Shown one piece after another: positions 1 to 9,089 of a stretch of DNA of 21,131 nt (the first letter of the stretch is position 1; each line of letters starts with the position of its first letter). Position numbers and translations under genes: made by a program. Where the stretch lies: assembly GCA_001970855.1 (NCBI GenBank), contig LSSN01002225.1, forward strand, positions 1 through 21,131, given 5' to 3'. Under the pieces are notes generated by a model, which was given only the letters and a program-made list of their open reading frames with translations, did not search any database and had not been told where the DNA came from. This stretch comes from Smittium culicis (lineage: Eukaryota > Kickxellomycota > Harpellomycetes > Harpellales > Legeriomycetaceae).

Positions 1-243
1 ATTGATGTCAGATAGAGGGGACTTGAAGAAGTCTTCCGTGACAGTTGGAAGAGCTTCTTGTAGCTCTTTGTAGAGCTCCATGTCGGCAGGCAATGGTCTT
101 TCTGTGATGTAGGACACTTGTGGGTCCATATCCACTGACTCTGGGATTGAGGCTGTCTCTGGCTGTGCGCTTGATTCCTCCAGAACTGTAAGTCTGTTGA
201 GGATTTCCTGAAGCATTTCTTGGGAAATGTTGGCATTATTCAT
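1..243 (-). CDS. Gag-like protein of a DIRS-like retroelement, N-terminus (runs off left edge)
   Basis: On the minus strand an ATG at 243-241 opens 81 codons with no stop up to the window edge, so the C-terminus lies outside. The protein begins MNNANISQEML and contains ELYKELQEALP followed by TEDFFKSPL. I read it as the gag-like first protein of the retroelement family seen twice more here: it starts from an equivalent leader (shared motif at 271-318), and the broken gag regions at 5429-5960 and 8035-8560 belong to the same kind of element. No enzymatic motif is expected; such proteins are thought to package the element RNA. Unlike the other two copies it has no stop or frameshift, and its base composition is much less AT-rich than its surroundings, which suggests a younger or intact element. 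The first ATG after the leader was taken as start. The family is inferred from the leader and the weak gag resemblance, not from a domain search. Confidence 0.6.
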   Translation of the reverse strand, partial: MNNANISQEMLQEILNRLTVLEESSAQPETASIPESVDMDPQVSYITERPLPADMELYKELQEALPTVTEDFFKSPLSDIN

Positions 244-342
244 AATTATAAGTTTATTTAAATAGTATTTATTTTATAATGCTGGTTGAGTACCTAGCGA
301 AAGAAAAGATGGTAAGGAATCCAAGAAAACTGGAAGATCAGA

Positions 343-355
343 CGGTTTATATACT
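343..355 (-). promoter_or_regulatory. Possible TATA box of the left-edge retroelement
   Basis: The minus strand reads AAAGTATATAAACC here, about 100 bp before the gag-like ATG at 243. The placement suits a TATA element driving the retroelement leader, but AT-rich sequence produces such matches by chance. Confidence 0.3.
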
Positions 356-402
356 TTATTTTCATTTTGTTTTTCTTTAAAAAAAAAAAAAAAAATTTTT
401 TT

Positions 403-540
403 TCATACTTTTAACCCTTACATTTTCAAAGTTTTAGTACTGAATTTGAAATTTCTAGATTATTCTAGAAACTCAATTTCAGATAACGAAATTTCGAACA
501 TTTTGGAACATTTGAAAAATTTCTAAGGGTTAAAGTATTA
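403..540. repeat. Foldback (MITE-like) inverted repeat
   Basis: The two ends are near-perfect inverted copies. The left arm, about 404-430, carries TACTTTTAACCCTTA and then TTTTCAAA; the right arm, about 511-536, carries TTTGAAAA and then TAAGGGTTAAAGTA. Between them lies a second nested palindrome, about 449-478, with TTTCTAGA facing TCTAGAAA. No open reading frame fits inside. The size (about 135 bp), nested palindromes and lack of coding sequence suit a miniature foldback element or a strong hairpin. No flanking target duplication is obvious. It sits about 160 bp upstream of the gag-like start at 243, so it could also be part of that element's 5' end, although it does not resemble the inverted ends at 2127 or 6240. 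Confidence 0.5.
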
Positions 541-1447
541 GTATCTAGGAAAGATTTCGAAATTAAATAAAGATTAGGTAACACATAATTGTATCTGGCC
601 AATGAAGCATAATTGTATGAGTGTTGGACGGAAAAGATTTAAGAAATTTGTTATGAATTAATAAAAAACTGCTTTGATGAAATTTTCTTGGACAAAAAAT
701 AAAAAAAAGTATTAATTAAAAAAAAATGGAACCATTTAATAAAAAGAAGTATCAAAGAGAAACGTTTTTTAAAGATATTTTCTAACAAACAAGCGCGTCA
801 ATAATTTATATAAATGTGGAAGTGTTTGCGATTTTGATTTTAAATTTGTGTATAAAAGTTTTGTTGATAGATTTTCGTATTAATGATTTAATTTGACTGA
901 CCCAATAGAATTTTTCAAAGACAATTTCAAAGGAATAATTTACAAAGATATTAGAAAGACTGATTTTATTCTCAAGTTTATTTACAATGATAAAATTTGA
1001 GTATAAATTACAATAGAGAAGAAAAAAAAGATATTTGGAGATAGATAAAACCAAAAAGCAAAGAGTAAAAAAATAAACTATAAAAGCCGCTTGCAGGGTC
1101 ATAATGAACAGGGGGACACCGAGAAAAATTGAAGATATAATACTTTTCTAAGCGTCACGAAAACTTATTAAAATAAAATACACATTTTAAAGATCTGAAT
1201 TTATACGCACAGTATACAGATTCTAACTTTATTCACTAATAATTTTTTATTAATTCATACCTCTATTATATTTCTTTTATTATTAAATATAATTCATAAC
1301 AAATATCCGTTACAATTGTAAAAGAAACTACAACAAAAATAAAAAAAACATAAAACATAAAACTTAAAATTAAAAAAACATCTATTACTTTTAATTTACA
1401 ACCTTAAATCTTAATCCCCTATTAGTATACCTAATTAATTAAGCAAA
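541..1447. other. AT-rich gene-free stretch
   Basis: Very AT-rich with many A and T runs. A 98-codon minus-strand frame (806-1102) exists, but its composition (Phe, Ile, Leu, Lys, Asn) is what translated AT-rich DNA gives. I see no conserved motif, RNA gene or clear repeat. The last 60 bp before 1448 may be the promoter and leader of the small ORF there. Confidence 0.6.
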
Positions 1448-1579
1448 ATGACTACTGAAAGTATTGCTGCTCATGAGAAGGAACAAATCCAAGAAGTTCC
1501 GACTAATTCGACTGTGTCGATAGTTTTAAGGAAGAAAGGGCATACCGAAAAGAAACCCCCTTCACATATATATAGATGA
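1448..1579 (+). CDS. Small orphan ORF, possibly the 5' end of a lost gene
   Basis: ATG at 1448 to TGA at 1577-1579 encodes 43 residues, starting MTTESIAAHEKEQIQE and ending in a basic, proline-containing tail (RKKGHTEKKPPSHIYR). I do not recognise it. In its favour: the codons are far less AT-rich than the sequence on both sides, the start has AAAA just before the ATG, and a typical AT-rich fungal leader precedes it. Against: it is short, has no known motif, and the sequence after it decays at once into AT-rich DNA. It could be the first exon of a gene, the N-terminus of a truncated gene cut off by transposon activity, a small real protein, or chance. It has no hydrophobic segment. Confidence 0.25.
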   Translation: MTTESIAAHEKEQIQEVPTNSTVSIVLRKKGHTEKKPPSHIYR

Positions 1580-2126
1580 AAAAGATTACAAGTCATTAAA
1601 TACTCCTATATAATATCAATTAGAGTGTTTATCTTGAATAAAAGAGAAAATACTGTATAGAACTTTTACATTGAGAAAAACGAAATTAAAAACCGTGATA
1701 AACAGTGTTATTTAATTGGGGGAAAAGTATTTAAAGAGCGAGGATGAAAATTTAGTTTGCGGGATGATCTATTTGAGTTAAAATAGTTAATTAAAATAAG
1801 CAAAAATAAAAACTTAAACATATTTTAAATTGATCAAAACTATTGCAGATCAAAATCACTACTAATTTCAAAATGAATTTAACTAAATATAAAAGTATCA
1901 GATTTTTTGCAGTTATCTAAGAATTTTTTTATTGTGTATATATAAATTTCTCGTGAAAAAAAATTAAAAAAAAATCTAAGAATTTATTATCAGAAAAAGA
2001 ACTTTTTTTAGCTAGTTATTGAGAAATAACTGAATTTTATTGGTTATTTTTCTATTCTTATGTCTTTTTAACTACCTTAATTATATCATATAATCGCTAA
2101 GTCGCAAAATGTATGGATTTTTGAAA
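1580..2126. other. AT-rich gene-free stretch
   Basis: AT-rich sequence between the small ORF and the end of the DIRS-like element. I see no gene, RNA or repeat in it. Confidence 0.5.
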
Positions 2127-2190
2127 AATTAATCGAGCCCTTTAATGCGAAGATTAATTAATAATATACTAATAGGGTGATCATCTAAGT
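2127..2190. repeat. Inverted terminal repeat at the 3' end of the DIRS-like element
   Basis: It starts with AATTAATCGAGCCC and ends near AATAGGGTGATCATCTAAG. The same block occurs at 13023-13083 in direct orientation, and in inverted form at 13265-13318 and, more diverged, at 6182-6240. Confidence 0.65.
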
Positions 2191-3170
2191 TAATCCAGAG
2201 GATGCACCGCTGCTGTAATTTATGACTGGGTGCTACGGTTTAAGCGATAATAAGTGTCCAACATGTGATAATTGAATCAAAATTCATGTTAGACTATATT
2301 ATCTGCTGAAACACTTGATTCTGCAAGTAGAGTCGCCCCAATAGCCCGAACCTTAGGTATAGGCGCATTAGGGAGTCGCTGTATAAGTCCCGATAAATTG
2401 TGGATATGACTAGTAATCTATCCAAAGATAACAGGAGATTGTGATTCCTAGTGTGTCTGAACAGTATATTAACAGAAGTAGCATTTTTTTTTTGTGTGTG
2501 ATAAAGGGCGTGGAGTATATGCTACTTTTTCTTTATTAAATCTTGTAAGCCAATATTGGGCATAAAATTGGGTCTGAATGCTCTTTAATCATGCAAGGGC
2601 GCTTGGTTGGATAACCATTCTGCTTCTCTTTTGGAACTATAATTACCATATTAAGGATCCCATTTTTTATTGTAGTTCTGTCTTCATCTTTACGATGGAT
2701 GTCACTAGCGCGAAGAAACCTACACAAAGCCAATAACCAACAATTATTTGTTTTAAGTTGTGGAATATTCAGTTCCTGTGTTCCTTCTCGTATCCTTAGC
2801 CATAGAATGACGGGAGAAATATTAATCGTTGGCCTAACAAAATATTTTATATCTGTTTCATTAATTGCATTAAAAAATTCCTTGAGACACGATGAATTTT
2901 CAATTTCTTCATAATCCTCTATTAAGCTAGTTATTACAGATTTTTAGGCTTTGATAGTATTTACGCTATGTTTATTTGTTAAGAATATTTCAGTTAAATA
3001 GTTGATAATTTGACTAGCATGTATAAGAAATCCATCTGCATTGTCGATATGATATTCTAGAATTTTAATTTGAGTATTATAGTGCCTGGATCGGCGTTTG
3101 GCAAAACTTTGGCTTGAAACGATAATGTTAATGGCTTTATCTGTTAGACCTTGTGATTTGAGAATGCTTC
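2190..3170 (-). pseudogene. Tyrosine recombinase of the DIRS-like element (broken)
   Basis: This enzyme would integrate the circular cDNA through a covalent Tyr-DNA bond. The reading frame from about 3167 begins with SILKSQGLTDKAIN, then a helical DNA-binding N-terminal region (LTEIFLTNKHSVNTIKA). One in-frame TAA (2944-2946) interrupts it, then it stays open to 2536. The catalytic part shows FLRASDI with the box I Arg at 2710-2712 and the beta-hairpin motif VPKEKQNG. A stop at 2536 and frameshifts follow, after which the rest can be read as PKVRAIGATLL (box II Arg) and DTYYRLNR, with the nucleophilic Tyr at 2247-2249. The usual box II His is Pro. The end is HPLD and TAA at 2190-2192. The total of about 320 residues is normal for DIRS recombinases. 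The same domain order recurs at 11560-12690. It is a pseudogene by its stops and shifts. Confidence 0.8.
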
Positions 3171-3429
3171 AATGATCCTCCAAGCCATCAATCACCACGC
3201 CTTGTTGTTGGATTGCGAAGATTTTCCGCTTTCTGGATCTGTTATCACCGTTGTCGCTTGTAGAACTAATGGTTATTCTACCGACACGCTCAGAAGGTCC
3301 GGTTACTATATAGCTGATTTTCATAACTGAGTGACCAGTGTTATGTTTAGGCGCTCTATTTTGATTTTCCGAATTGATTGGCCAACCAGATTCTAGGGAG
3401 GGCATCCGTAAGTGTTGAATCATCCTGAA

Positions 3430-5129
3430 CAGCTGTGTGCTAGGGAGTGCTGCCCCACAGACTTGTTGTCTGGGTACCAACTGTAGTAGGCTCCATCCTT
3501 CCTTTTCCTCATTAACGCGAATAAGTCCACATTTTGCTTTCGATAAAGGAGAGATATCTTCTAGAAGGCTTGGTCTGACAATGACCATTCCGTCTGATCG
3601 GTGAGCCTGCTCAGTGCATCCGCTGGATTCATGGTAGTTGTAACATACGTGGCATGAGGACAGGTATTTGTATCCAGACAGTGGTTCCAAATGCGTTCAG
3701 CGATTTCCAGTAGCACCGAGGATTTGGTTCCGCAAAACTTTCTGACGTAAGCATAGGTCGTGGAGTTGTCTGAACAAAACAGAGCTGATCGACGTACAAC
3801 TCTCTGAAGCTGTAGCGCGTATAATATTGTCAGCAATTCTTTTGAATTGATATTAATCAACACTTCCGTGAAACTCCATACTCATGAGTAGTATTGAGAG
3901 CCAACATCTATCCCCCGTGCATTGTCGCTGGAATCGGTAAAGACTACCAGCCCCGGATTATCTGGAAGGAAGGAATGGCCGTTTCATGCCTTTAACTGGT
4001 GTACCCAAAATGATAGATTTCGGGCTGCCGAATCTGTCAGTATAACAGTCGATGACCATGATTTCGACATTGAAGAGACATCTGTACTTCAACTCCAACA
4101 GCCTCCTCAATAATAGTCGACCCGGAAGTAAGGCTATCGAAATCTCTTGTGCTTTTCCCATAAATCTGGCAAAGCATTTCAATTTTGTTGATTCCACTTT
4201 CAAAATCTTTTTAGCTTCCCTTTGGAGGCCCCTGACCTTGGGCGGCGGTACCTTCAGTGTCATCTCTCGGTAGTTGATTATCATATCCAGGTGGGTTATT
4301 GACTGTGACGGAGTCGTAACTGATTTCTCTATCTTTTTTTTGTACACAAGCTCGAATATTTTGCGATAAATCAGGTCCGTATTAGACAAAAAATGGTCCT
4401 TTGATTCTCTTAATACAAGCAAGTCGTCTAGATACGCAGCTATTCTGATCCTTTGTGACCTCGCTCATTTCAATACTGAGCGTAGAACTTTGGTATTTGT
4501 CAGTGGTCTCAGAGAAAGGCCGAACGGGAGAAATCAGAACTGGTAGGCCTGCCCATTCCAATAGAAGCGGATATACTACTTACAGGATTCGTTTAATCAC
4601 ATCATAATCCAGGGAAGTCATTATATCCTTTCTGCAAATTAGGAGTCAGATCAAAGCCAATGACTTCATCTTGAAGTTCCGCTCTTCGACGTTAAGATTC
4701 AATTTTTTCATTTACAGGGATAATCTAAGCCTCCTTGTCTTCTTTTGAATTACAAAGAGGTTGCTGTAGAACTCCGGGCTCCGTGATTTCACCTGTTCGA
4801 TAGCGTTATTTCCTAGTAGCGAGACTTCTTCCTCCATCAGTACAGCATGAGTGGCGGCCTCCATCTTCGCCCTGTAACGCCGTGGATGGTTCGTGAAGAT
4901 CGATGGTCCCAACAACTGCGGTCAGCGGAGCGGCTTAGTCGATAAACATTTTCAGTTTTTTAGTAGATTTGGGCCAATCAAGCGGACCTACTTACAAATA
5001 GACTTTTTCAGCTCCCCTAAAAGGCCTTCTCCATTTGCTCCTTCTTCCCAACTGAGTCTGAAATCCTTTCTCAACTATTTTGCGAACCCAATGGCTGTCC
5101 GTAATTCTGGTCCATGCAGAGCGGAACAT
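3430..5129 (-). pseudogene. Reverse transcriptase-RNase H of the DIRS-like element (broken)
   Basis: It copies element RNA into DNA and removes the RNA strand. Reading on minus: TDSHWV plus VEKGF before the RT (from about 5120), then PEFYSNLFVIQKKT in the fingers (about 4770-4735). The palm motif YLDD lies at 4434-4423 with both Asp intact. The frame continues with THLDMIIN and REMTLKVPPPKVR to a stop near 3958. The RNase H domain (about 3863-3561) has the order ELLTILYALQ, CSDNSTTYAYV, SSVLLEIAERIW and NPADALSRL, ending at EWSLSDQAF. Then comes VDLFALMRKRKDG with YYSWYPD, a segment typical of DIRS polymerases before the recombinase. Several stops and frame changes separate these blocks; the middle of the RT palm (about 4435-4700) is badly decayed. 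The RT/RNase H assignment is firm from the motif order; exact ends are uncertain. Confidence 0.8.
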
Positions 5130-5428
5130 CGCGAGGCGACCCCCTACCGTGGGTCAGACAGTGGGATCTATTGAGACCCTTTTACCCTGCCGTGGCCTGT
5201 CCCGCGAAAATTTGACTGCGTGAAGATGTTGTTAGATGCGGTTGTCTGAGGTGAAGCTTCCGCGATTTGCGCCTGGACAATTTTGCTGCTGGTACCGTAT
5301 AGTGTACCTTACTGCAGGCGCCCGCGAAAGGGCTTGCGAACCCTTGATCGCTTCTCTTATCTCTTTTTGTATATGGGGGAATCTAGCTTTTCTTAATCCA
5401 CGAGCGGTTTTGTGTATGGTTCTATTAG

Positions 5429-5960
5429 CTATTGCGGCTTTACCGGGAGTTTCATGCCTTTGTAGAGGTTTTCATGCCTTTCTTGTGTGACTGTGGATGT
5501 GATATCTGAAAACAGGACTCTCATAGTACTAGCAAGCAAGATATGAGGATCATCCTCATTTACTTGCGGGCTCTCCTGAATTCTACGGTGGATGTAGAAA
5601 TCGATTGGACGAGTAGCTTAGGTTAAGGCGACCTGGGTTCCGTGCAGTGTTGTGTCTGCTTTCTTCATAACAGCTGAAGCTGAGTCGTTCAGTGGCGATG
5701 GTAGGTAGTTCATCAAAATACTTCGAGGACAAAAGTGAATTGCCTCTTTCCTTTCTTTTTCGGTTTGCGGTTTACGGAAGAGCTTTGATGTGCTCTGGAT
5801 AGATGGAAAAGTCAGTATGCTGAATTCTGGTGGTGATTTAAGGATCTTTTGGTTCTGCGTTGCGCTCCTTTTCAAAGAGGAGTCTTTTAATCGTATCTGT
5901 CAGTTCCTTAGCCTCGTCTTGGCTAATGGATGCACGGTTTGCATTTTCTTGGTTCATCAT
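5429..5960 (-). pseudogene. Gag-like protein of the DIRS-like element (broken)
   Basis: The likely start is the ATG at 5960-5958 (MMNQENANRASISQDEAKEL), about 50 bp after the conserved leader block. After some 40 codons the frame is lost. The protein continues in another frame with RKPQTEKERKEAIHF and SPLNDSASAVMKKADTT, hits a TAA right after TQVALT, and resumes with ATRPIDFYIHRRIQ and ASTMRVLFSDITSTVTQ before a TAG at 5431-5429. The second copy at 8035-8560 shows the same order (PLSDSASASAKK, NIRALLSDID), which proves the homology without a database. It presumably coats the element RNA; no zinc knuckle is seen. The region 5429-5130 between gag and RT encodes only low-similarity sequence. Confidence 0.7.
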
Positions 5961-6181
5961 TCATTAATAGAATAAATTTAAAATAATCTTTATAAAAATT
6001 TAAAGTTGAAAATCATTATAGCGCGTAGAGTACCTTTGCGATAGAAAAGATTACAAGGATATTATTTACTGTACTTTCAGTAATTATAGATAAAAAATTT
6101 TTTAGTTTACTTATTTTATTACATATTAAAGATTTTTTAGTTTAGGATGATCGGTATATTATCCAAAAAAAATTATTACAT

Positions 6182-6240
6182 TTAATATGACCATCCTATG
6201 AGATATAATAGCGATTAATTTTGCTACTATTCGCCAATTA
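6182..6240. repeat. Inverted terminal repeat at the 5' end of the DIRS-like element
   Basis: Read on the minus strand it runs from AATTGGCGAATAGTAG to ATAGGATGGTCATATTAA. It resembles, in order, the end of the short unit at 13318-13265 and, in inverted form, the other end at 2127-2190. It is more diverged than the other copies, so the exact boundary near 6240 is approximate. Confidence 0.5.
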
Positions 6241-7996
6241 TAGGGTGCAATATTAAAGATTTTTAATTTTAAATAAGTCAATTCTTAAATAACTTTATAT
6301 GTAAGTTTATTTTAAATCATTTAAATAATATTAATCTAATACTTATTGGTGGAATATAAAATTATTAATTGTTACCCATATTTATAAACAAAATTATTCC
6401 ACTTTTCCTTTATAGATGCTAAATAAATACTTGTATTTTTTTGAATTTGATTAAATTTTGACCAGCTTATTTTATTATTGTATTATTTAACTTATTCTAT
6501 AATAGATCTAATTATTTAATACTAGACTTGTTTATGTACTATGTTCTCGAAGTGGGGCTCGCATATTATCAACTTACAGCCAAAATGTGTAAATAATACC
6601 AGAGACATGGATCTATAGAACCTGGCACTAACTATATAATTTTTTTTTTACTTACCCGCATATTTTCTATTTTTACTATCGTAAAAATAAAATTCGGTAC
6701 AAAAAAAATAAAATTTCATAGAGTCAGGTACATAACTAGGACCGATGATTCCGTATGTAGCGCATTTCAGGAATTATGCTTTTAGAAAAAATTGAAACTA
6801 AGGGAAAAAAGACATAGCATCTCATAAGAAACTTTTTCCTTTCGCTGATCGTTTTTATTCAATAACAAGCTAAGTTGGAGCAAATAAATTAATCAATAAA
6901 AAGATCGTGATCAACTTTTGCGTAATCTATTTCGAAAATAACTTCAAATAAAATTTAAAAAATTTTATTTAGTTTATAAAAAAACAATAAAAATACAAAT
7001 AATCAGTGTATAGAATTAAAATATAGCTACTTGATTTCTGATATATTTCTCTGATACCCCCCTACACACTTAAACTGAAGGATAGATAATAATAAGCCGA
7101 AGCAACTGAAAACTATGAGGTTTTTCCAACATATTTTATAGTTTCACATTTATTTTGGTTTTATAATACTATCTTCAATGCATATTATCGGGTAGAAAAA
7201 AATTCATCAAATATGCTCTACAGAGTCGATTATAAATTTCAAGTGCTTTAGTAAGAATCAATTGAGCACATTAGAGTATAAATAGTTTTAATTAATATAA
7301 ATTAGCTGTATAGTAAATTTTACTCAAAAAAAAAATGAAAGGTTTTATAAACTTTATAAAATATATAAATTAATCTAAAAAAAATTTTTAATTATAAAAA
7401 AATTAGTTACTTTTAATTTACCGAGAGATTGATACACAAATATTTCTGAAAAATATAGCATTCAATGTTATTATATTTCATATTGTGGTATTATATATAG
7501 TACTCATTTATTATTGGATATTATGCCGAACTCTAAATAAAATAAAATTTAATGTGTAATGCAATGAGATAAAAAAAATCTATCAGTTACTAATGTATAG
7601 TAAATTTTATTAATATTTCATATCATTCGCAAAAAATTTTCTGCTATTTTCGTAATTCAATCATCACATTTTGGGAAAAGTGAAAATTATTTTTACTCTG
7701 ATATTCAAAAACCCCAAACCCCAACATTAAGTTTAATAATAATTTGCTTAGTAATCATTTTCTTGTTAATCAATTGCTTAGAAATCATTTGCTTAGTAAT
7801 AAATTGGTTCAACTTTTCCAAGACAATAATATTCTTGGAATATACCTTGAGTTCATAGCGTTAAAAAAAACTGTAAATAGTTAGAGGTTTTATTGATCAT
7901 GATCTTTAGAAATAAAATGTCTTCTCTTTTAAAAAATAATCCTAAGTAAAAACTATATAATAATGTCACTTAGTGATCAAGTCCTAACAACTATTA
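6241..7996. other. AT-rich spacer between two head-to-head retroelements
   Basis: About 1.75 kb of AT-rich DNA without an open reading frame of note or a recognisable RNA gene. It holds short palindromes and a tandem-like repeat at 7744-7800. The 5' end of the second retroelement must lie in its right part, but I could not find its inverted end. Confidence 0.5.
7744..7800 (+). repeat. Three short direct repeats TTGCTTAGWAAT
   Basis: Copies start at 7744, 7774 and 7789; the first two are 16 bp long and differ at one base (TTGCTTAGTAATCATT and TTGCTTAGAAATCATT), the third shares the first 12 bp. A related TTCTTGTTAATCAATT lies between the first two. They lie about 200 bp before the first recognisable sequence of the second retroelement. 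Confidence 0.55.
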
Positions 7997-8034
7997 AGGT
8001 TTTCAACTTTAAATTTATACTATTAGAAATAATT

Positions 8035-8560
8035 ATGGACCAATAAGATAAAACCTTATCATCTGTTATCTGTGACCAGATTGAGGAACTGAAAAATATC
8101 ATTAACGAATGCCTCAGCAAAAATAAGCGAAATTCAAAATCAGAAAACCTGTACGTCATTACCAAAATTTCGCTTACCGAAATTATCTGTCTTTCCGAAG
8201 CTCATATAAGCAATTTTATCAATATTAAAAGACTAACTATGTACGCCTTTAACCGAAGATAAAAGGAAATAGGCTATTCATTCTTTTACAGGAATTATCT
8301 CGAAGAACTAATAACCACCTCCACTGAGTGACTCAGCTTCAGCCTCAGCAAAAAAAGTCGACACAGAACTTCAGTAATATAGGTAGCCTTAGCACAAGAT
8401 AATAATTCAGTCGACAACTTCTTTCAATAAGAATAAAAAAAACCTGAAATTAGATTGAAATAATATGTATAACTTAATTGCTATCAATATTAGAGCTCTA
8501 TTATCTGATATTGATTACACAATTGTATATGTGATGTTCCAGGTCAGGAAGGGTAAAGAG
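8035..8560 (+). pseudogene. Gag-like protein of the second DIRS-like element (broken)
   Basis: It starts MDQ and then TAA, followed in frame by DKTLSSVICDQIEELKN, which lines up with MNQENANRASISQDEAKEL of the first copy. A frame change leads to LTEDKRK, AIHSFTG and PPPLSDSASASAKKVDT, matching the first copy's EAIHF and SPLNDSASAVMKKADT. NLIAINIRALLSDID then matches its ASTMRVLFSDIT. Several stops (TAA, TAG, TGA) break it. The function is as for the other gag copies, inferred only. The minus-strand frame over 7977-8165 is a shadow of this region. Confidence 0.65.
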
Positions 8561-9089
8561 AAAAGAAAATGATAGGATCAAAACATATATTATTTAAATA
8601 AGAGGTTAAAATCAAAGATTTCGTCCCGAATTCCTTTTCAATTTGAGGCATTTGTCACTCTTTTTATATTTTTTAATCTAATTATAATAAAATAATAACA
8701 TGAATATGAATATAAATAAGAGATAAATAATAATAAAAAATGTCAGTCCCGATGTATTTCCTTCGGATCTCTAATTTCTTTTATGATTAGTAAGTATTTC
8801 TAGATCGGATGTTTAAACAATTTATTCTTTAAAGAATCGATTACTAATTACTATTATTATTAATTTTTAGATTGATCTTTAAACATTTATTCTTAATAGA
8901 TGCGATTGATAATATCTATTTTTGATATTCTAATTAAGATTTAATTCACCTAATTTATTTATTGGTGCAATACAGTTCAATGGAGACTCAATAATCTCAT
9001 TAATGAATTTAATTTTCGAAAATGATACAGATTTTAGACATTGAACTAACCTGCGCATTGGAAAGTATAATCTAGACGCTCAAATGGCG
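8561..9089 (+). other. AT-rich block inside the second retroelement, with an imperfect direct repeat
   Basis: About 530 bp of AT-rich DNA between gag and the RT lead-in. It contains two related segments of about 45 bp, 8803-8848 and 8870-8914, both with TTTAAACA and TTTATTCTT followed by GATTGATAAT- or GATTACTAAT-like sequence. The first copy has about 300 bp here, so part of this is either a later insertion or sequence decayed beyond recognition. Confidence 0.4.

Larger units (their letters stand above)
2127..6240 (-). mobile_element. DIRS-like tyrosine-recombinase retrotransposon, near full length, inactive
   Basis: All coding remnants lie on the minus strand in the order gag-like protein (5960-5429), reverse transcriptase with RNase H (about 5129-3430), tyrosine recombinase (about 3170-2190). 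This is the order of DIRS-type elements, which integrate with a recombinase instead of an integrase. The ends are imperfect inverted repeats of about 60 bp: the left end read on plus (2127-2190) and the right end read on minus (6240-6182) share ATTAAT blocks, an ATAGGGTG-like block and a following CAT. Inverted ends favour a DIRS1-like over a Ngaro-like (split direct repeat) layout. It encodes no visible methyltransferase, protease or integrase. Stops and frameshifts interrupt all three proteins, so it is inactive alone. The 5' end faces the second copy at 7997 across 1.7 kb. Confidence 0.8.

Noticed and set aside
806..1102. 98-codon minus-strand frame with a hydrophobic N-terminus
   Set aside because: Its residue make-up is that of translated AT-rich DNA; there is no motif and no support from neighbours.
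2127..6240. Classification as a Ngaro-type element with split direct repeats
   Set aside because: The visible termini are inverted with respect to each other; I found no direct-repeat pair of the split type.
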